This document shows positions 60,884 through 64,000 of a stretch of 64,000 bases of DNA, one piece after another. This DNA comes from Lacinutrix sp. WUR7. GTDB lineage: Bacteria; Bacteroidota; Bacteroidia; Flavobacteriales; Flavobacteriaceae. A program made the translations under genes and the position numbers. The stretch's first letter is position 1; every line of letters starts with the position of its first letter. The notes under the pieces are model-generated. The model saw nothing but the letters and a program-made list of their open reading frames with translations, was not told where the DNA came from and did no database searches. The DNA lies in contig NZ_CP045067.1 in assembly GCF_016864015.1 (NCBI RefSeq), forward strand, positions 35,001-99,000, given 5' to 3'.

Positions 60884-63586
60884 ATGGCAGATACAATTCA
60901 AATTGCCTCGAAAAAAATCAAAACAAGATATTTAAAACTTATAACAGGAGGCTTAAATCTCGGCACTAAAACTTCACCAGTAAACAAAGTAGATTTTGGA
61001 GGTTACTTTCAAGATTTTCAAAGAGGTAGAATTTATACCCATCATACCGTAGGCACTTTCGAAGTTCATGGTGGTATATTAAAAAAATACAAATCAAGAG
61101 GGGAATTTGGAAGGAGTACGTTTACAAGAAGAAGAGAATTAGGTTTTCCAAAATCAAATGAAAAAAGGACTGTTGAAGGGTTTCCAAAAAGTATTTTTGA
61201 AAGCGGTGAAATCATATATGTTCCGCACACAAATGGAGGAGTTTCTATTAGCGGTTCCATATATAAGGATTGGAAAACCTCCTCAAAATTAAAGACCTAT
61301 GGATACCCCGTAACTAGTAATATGCTAAGTGCTCAAATGGAATTAGTTTTTTTTGAACGAGGAATCTCCATTTATAATAAATCAATTAATGAAAAACCGA
61401 TTTGGTTGCGACTTTCATGTCCTTTAATTGGAAGTCCTGGAATCACAAAAACAGATTTATCAAATCTGCCCATAAAGTTATCTTTAGATTTAAAATCGTT
61501 CAATAAGCTGGGTGGCATGGATGGAATTAACAAAATAATAAAAGGAAGAATTGCACTGCGACAAGTAAACGCAAAAGACAAGATTATTTCCTTAAAAATA
61601 GGAAAAACAAGTCGAAGCTTGAATCCTCTTGGATTAAGTAAAAGAAAAAAAATCACTTTACATCTATCCTCTACGGTTTTATTAGGTGGCCCCAGATTTG
61701 ATCATGCACCAAAACTCTATGACTTAGTTTGCAAAAACGAATCAAACACATTCTACAATCTAAGTCCTCATTGTATTTATTCTCGAAAGAGTTGGGAAGA
61801 TTTTGGCATCCTCCATGCTACAGATATTCATGTATCGAAACGAATTGACAATTTTAAAAATAAATTTAATGAAGCTAAAAGGAAACACCCTGCACATTCA
61901 CAAACGATAGACGCGGGAATTACTGCCCTCAACAATTGGAACAATGGTTTTAGAGATTTCATTAGATATGCGAATGCTATGTACAAAGAAGGAATTGTTG
62001 ACGGTATAATTGCAACTGGTGATTTGGTAGATTATCTATTTGAAGGAACGGATAATAAATCGGCGGGTGGTAATTTTAAATTTTTTAAAGATCTTTTGCT
62101 TGGAAGATCTCCATATCCTGAAGGAGAACATAATCAGGAAGAATTACTTGTTCCTATTTTTACAAGTCTTGGCAACCATGATTATAGGGTAAATCCTTAC
62201 CAAGTATATCAAAGAATAGATATTCCAATTGTATCAGATAAAGATGTAAAACAATATGGCCCATATAATTTAAGTAAAAAAGAGGCTAGAATACTTCAAG
62301 GTGGTAATCCCGAAAAGTTTAACAACGGTGATGAAGGAAGAATAAAAATTTCCAGAGACACAGCTTTTAAACAAGCAATTCCAGCTACCAAAACAAAGTT
62401 TTGGAAGAAAGATTATTTAAGCTATTACAAATCATACATAAATAAAAGTATGAATTACCAGGTGCTACTGGATAAGCATAAATTAATATTATTAGATACA
62501 GGTCCTGATCTTGGGAGTCCTGACGGTAGTTGGGACAGTTGGTCCGCATTTACTACAAATTTCGGTTTTGGAGATAGTAATGAAGAAGCTTTTCAGAACA
62601 GACACTCCCCAAACTCAAAAGGTCCTGATTCCCTAGCATACAATCGCTTAAAGCAGATTAAAACAACGGACGGCATTATTATAGTAGGAATGCATGCACC
62701 ACCAATAAACACCTTTGGAAATGAGTATCCACATTATTTTAGAGAAACGGAACATGCACAAGCAGATGAACTTGAAACCGTAAACTATATTAGAAGACAT
62801 AAAAAACATTTATTTATGGACCCCTTAGGGCATCATCCACTTAGTAATAAAATGGCCAAGGCTAACGTAAAGGCTAGATTTCCAAATTGGTTAACAAATT
62901 CTAGTGCTTTTAAATTTGGATCAAATAAAGAGTTACTAGATAATGGTGTTTCTCGTGGAGATATTAAGAATTTTCTAAAATTGCTATGTGGACTCGAAGG
63001 AAGTAAAAAACCAATTGATTTATTGCTTTGTGGCCATGATCATATCAGCTCTGAAATCCGTTTAAAATGGAAAAATAATAGAATGGAATATTACACCGAT
63101 TTTTATTCCGAAAACCCTTTGAGATATCATACATCCAAAAAATATAAAGGAGAATTTGGGGCATATAATCTAGTAAAAATAGCAATTAAGGCTGGGGCTC
63201 GTGTGAACCAACCAATTAGAATAATTCAAGAAGAAGGCAATGACGTAAAACTTTTGGAAATCCCTCCTTATTCAAAACCACTGAACGAGGCCTCTAATAA
63301 AAGGGATTGGTGGCAACATCATAAACCCTTATTAATACAGGGAACACCTTTGGGACCAACAGAACACACCAACCGAACACGTAAACTTCCAGCACCTAGC
63401 CAACCTTCCAATGAAGGCTGTAAATTACTCATTATTAGGAAGAATAAAATCGACAAAATACTTCATATCTCCAGAAGGGAATTGTCAAAATCAAATTATA
63501 CAATTTCTAAGGATGTGCACCCAGTGACCTTTAAAAGCACAATAAAACCTTCAAGTACAAATGCACCTTTAACCACTAATTTATAA
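60884..63586 (+). CDS. LGFP-repeat metallophosphoesterase fusion
   Basis: A 900-aa protein of a kind I cannot name. Residues about 40-175 hold two to three LGFP-type repeats: LGFPKSNE, VEGFPKS, TYGYPVTSN, with intervening FESGEIIYVPHTNGGVSISG and FFERGISIY; LGFP repeats bind cell walls in actinobacteria. A beta-rich linker (about 175-305) leads to a calcineurin-type metallophosphoesterase (about 308-745): LHATDIH near 312, ATGDLVD near 378, SLGNHDYR near 428, IVGMHAPP near 600 and LCGHDH near 714, so all metal ligands are present. No signal peptide, lipobox or T9SS tail is seen. The last 120 residues are unassigned. A broken small gene follows 64 nt on. Confidence 0.72.
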   Translation: MADTIQIASKKIKTRYLKLITGGLNLGTKTSPVNKVDFGGYFQDFQRGRIYTHHTVGTFEVHGGILKKYKSRGEFGRSTFTRRRELGFPKSNEKRTVEGFPKSIFESGEIIYVPHTNGGVSISGSIYKDWKTSSKLKTYGYPVTSNMLSAQMELVFFERGISIYNKSINEKPIWLRLSCPLIGSPGITKTDLSNLPIKLSLDLKSFNKLGGMDGINKIIKGRIALRQVNAKDKIISLKIGKTSRSLNPLGLSKRKKITLHLSSTVLLGGPRFDHAPKLYDLVCKNESNTFYNLSPHCIYSRKSWEDFGILHATDIHVSKRIDNFKNKFNEAKRKHPAHSQTIDAGITALNNWNNGFRDFIRYANAMYKEGIVDGIIATGDLVDYLFEGTDNKSAGGNFKFFKDLLLGRSPYPEGEHNQEELLVPIFTSLGNHDYRVNPYQVYQRIDIPIVSDKDVKQYGPYNLSKKEARILQGGNPEKFNNGDEGRIKISRDTAFKQAIPATKTKFWKKDYLSYYKSYINKSMNYQVLLDKHKLILLDTGPDLGSPDGSWDSWSAFTTNFGFGDSNEEAFQNRHSPNSKGPDSLAYNRLKQIKTTDGIIIVGMHAPPINTFGNEYPHYFRETEHAQADELETVNYIRRHKKHLFMDPLGHHPLSNKMAKANVKARFPNWLTNSSAFKFGSNKELLDNGVSRGDIKNFLKLLCGLEGSKKPIDLLLCGHDHISSEIRLKWKNNRMEYYTDFYSENPLRYHTSKKYKGEFGAYNLVKIAIKAGARVNQPIRIIQEEGNDVKLLEIPPYSKPLNEASNKRDWWQHHKPLLIQGTPLGPTEHTNRTRKLPAPSQPSNEGCKLLIIRKNKIDKILHISRRELSKSNYTISKDVHPVTFKSTIKPSSTNAPLTTNL

Positions 63587-63650
63587 TTAATTAGTTTTAA
63601 AATAAAATCCAGTAAAAATGTAGCTATATAACAAAAAAATACACTGAATT

Positions 63651-63962
63651 ATGTCACCAATTAGAGAAGTATTTGTAAAAAAAGGAAAATGGAAAACAGT
63701 AGAATAGTTTTTTAACGCGAATGGTGTTGCTTTTTTTAAAGCTCCCGAAGATGCTTCTATTAAAGTTAGATATGGAGTTGGATGGTTGGGAAAAGATAGG
63801 CAAAAGAAAAAATTAGACGGAAGAACTTATAAAAAACTTAAAGTTGGTAAATATTCATTACTTCGAGCTAGAATGCAAATAAAAGTTAAAAAGAACACTA
63901 TGATAACTTATTATGTTGACGGAACCGGAGTAGCACAAGATTTCCCAAAAATAAAGTTCTAA
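63651..63962 (+). pseudogene. Small gene interrupted by in-frame TAG
   Basis: A 103-codon frame (MSPIREVFVKKGKWKTVE, TAG at 63705-63707, then FFNANGVAFFKAPEDASIKV, RYGVGWLGKDRQKKKLDG and on to KIKF before TAA at 63960). Everything after the TAG keeps good codon and amino-acid patterning, so one recent nonsense change best explains it; programmed read-through or a sequencing error are alternatives. It would be a small basic, beta-rich, signal-less protein. Sitting 64 nt behind the LGFP metallophosphoesterase gene, it may be its partner. Confidence 0.6.
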
Positions 63963-64000
63963 AATAGCTTTATAGGTAACCTATTTATTGTATCCAAATT

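Noticed and set aside
60215-63962. Prophage or integrative element
   Set aside because: No integrase, portal, terminase, tail or attachment-site repeats were seen; only the local accessory look supports it.

Overview
The window is about 64 kb of AT-rich chromosomal DNA that reads as a marine-type Flavobacteriaceae genome (Bacteroidota). The reasons are direct: promoters of the form TTG/TTTG, 19-21 nt, TAnnTTTG; almost no Shine-Dalgarno sequences; lipoproteins with C-S-S-D-D-D exit signals; a type IX secretion C-terminal sorting domain; an IF3 gene beginning AIRRRR; and a family of flavobacterial structured intergenic repeats. Species cannot be fixed from the sequence. Nearly all of the window is core or conserved genome. 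No CRISPR array, insertion sequence, integrase or prophage was seen.

Layout. 0.2-3.6 kb: translation operon thrS-infC-rpmI-rplT, with infC starting on a rare ATA codon. 3.7-9.1 kb: a secreted beta-propeller/amidohydrolase, a HAD phosphatase, and a small minus-strand operon (membrane protein, EF-hand protein, YjbQ). 9.1-12.1 kb: a structured repeat, a candidate small RNA and a large T9SS-exported LamG protein. 12.1-15.7 kb: a LytTR response regulator and TPR histidine kinase, with an exported protein of unknown role. 15.7-18.5 kb: sulfotransferase-like and class IV aminotransferase pair, AI-2E family permease. 18.5-24.4 kb: dnaB, accA, a DMT exporter, an LptF/LptG permease and tgt. 24.5-30.7 kb: beta-barrel protein, FKBP-like lipoprotein, S4 protein, phosphoribosyltransferase, aroK, two tRNA-Lys and one tRNA-Leu, TlpA-like thioredoxin, lipoprotein, Crp/Fnr regulator. 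30.8-36.5 kb: two different aconitases around a second structured repeat. 36.9-42.1 kb: an outer-membrane-protein chaperone operon (three SurA/PpiC-like proteins) with a MoxR ATPase. 42.3-51 kb: NDH-2, sigma factor, acyltransferase, NUDIX, cyclophilin, M3 peptidase, TRIC-type channel. 51.1-58.0 kb: a tightly overlapping RDD / SpoIIM / DUF4129 / DUF4350 / MoxR / DUF58 cluster. 58.1-60.2 kb: DUF2141 protein and a divergent dps-oxyR pair. 60.3-64 kb: the only accessory-looking stretch: a kinase-family C-terminal remnant, a 900-aa LGFP-repeat/metallophosphoesterase protein, and a small gene broken by an in-frame TAG.

The most interesting items are: (1) a repeated three-way-junction-like RNA element with three copies here whose variable hairpin keeps pairing while its sequence changes; (2) the LGFP-metallophosphoesterase plus its damaged partner gene; (3) a 14-bp motif shared by the region upstream of the T9SS protein and a candidate sRNA next to a LytTR regulator; (4) a Tgt enzyme that lacks the usual three zinc cysteines; (5) the non-AUG infC start, open in frame from the thrS stop.
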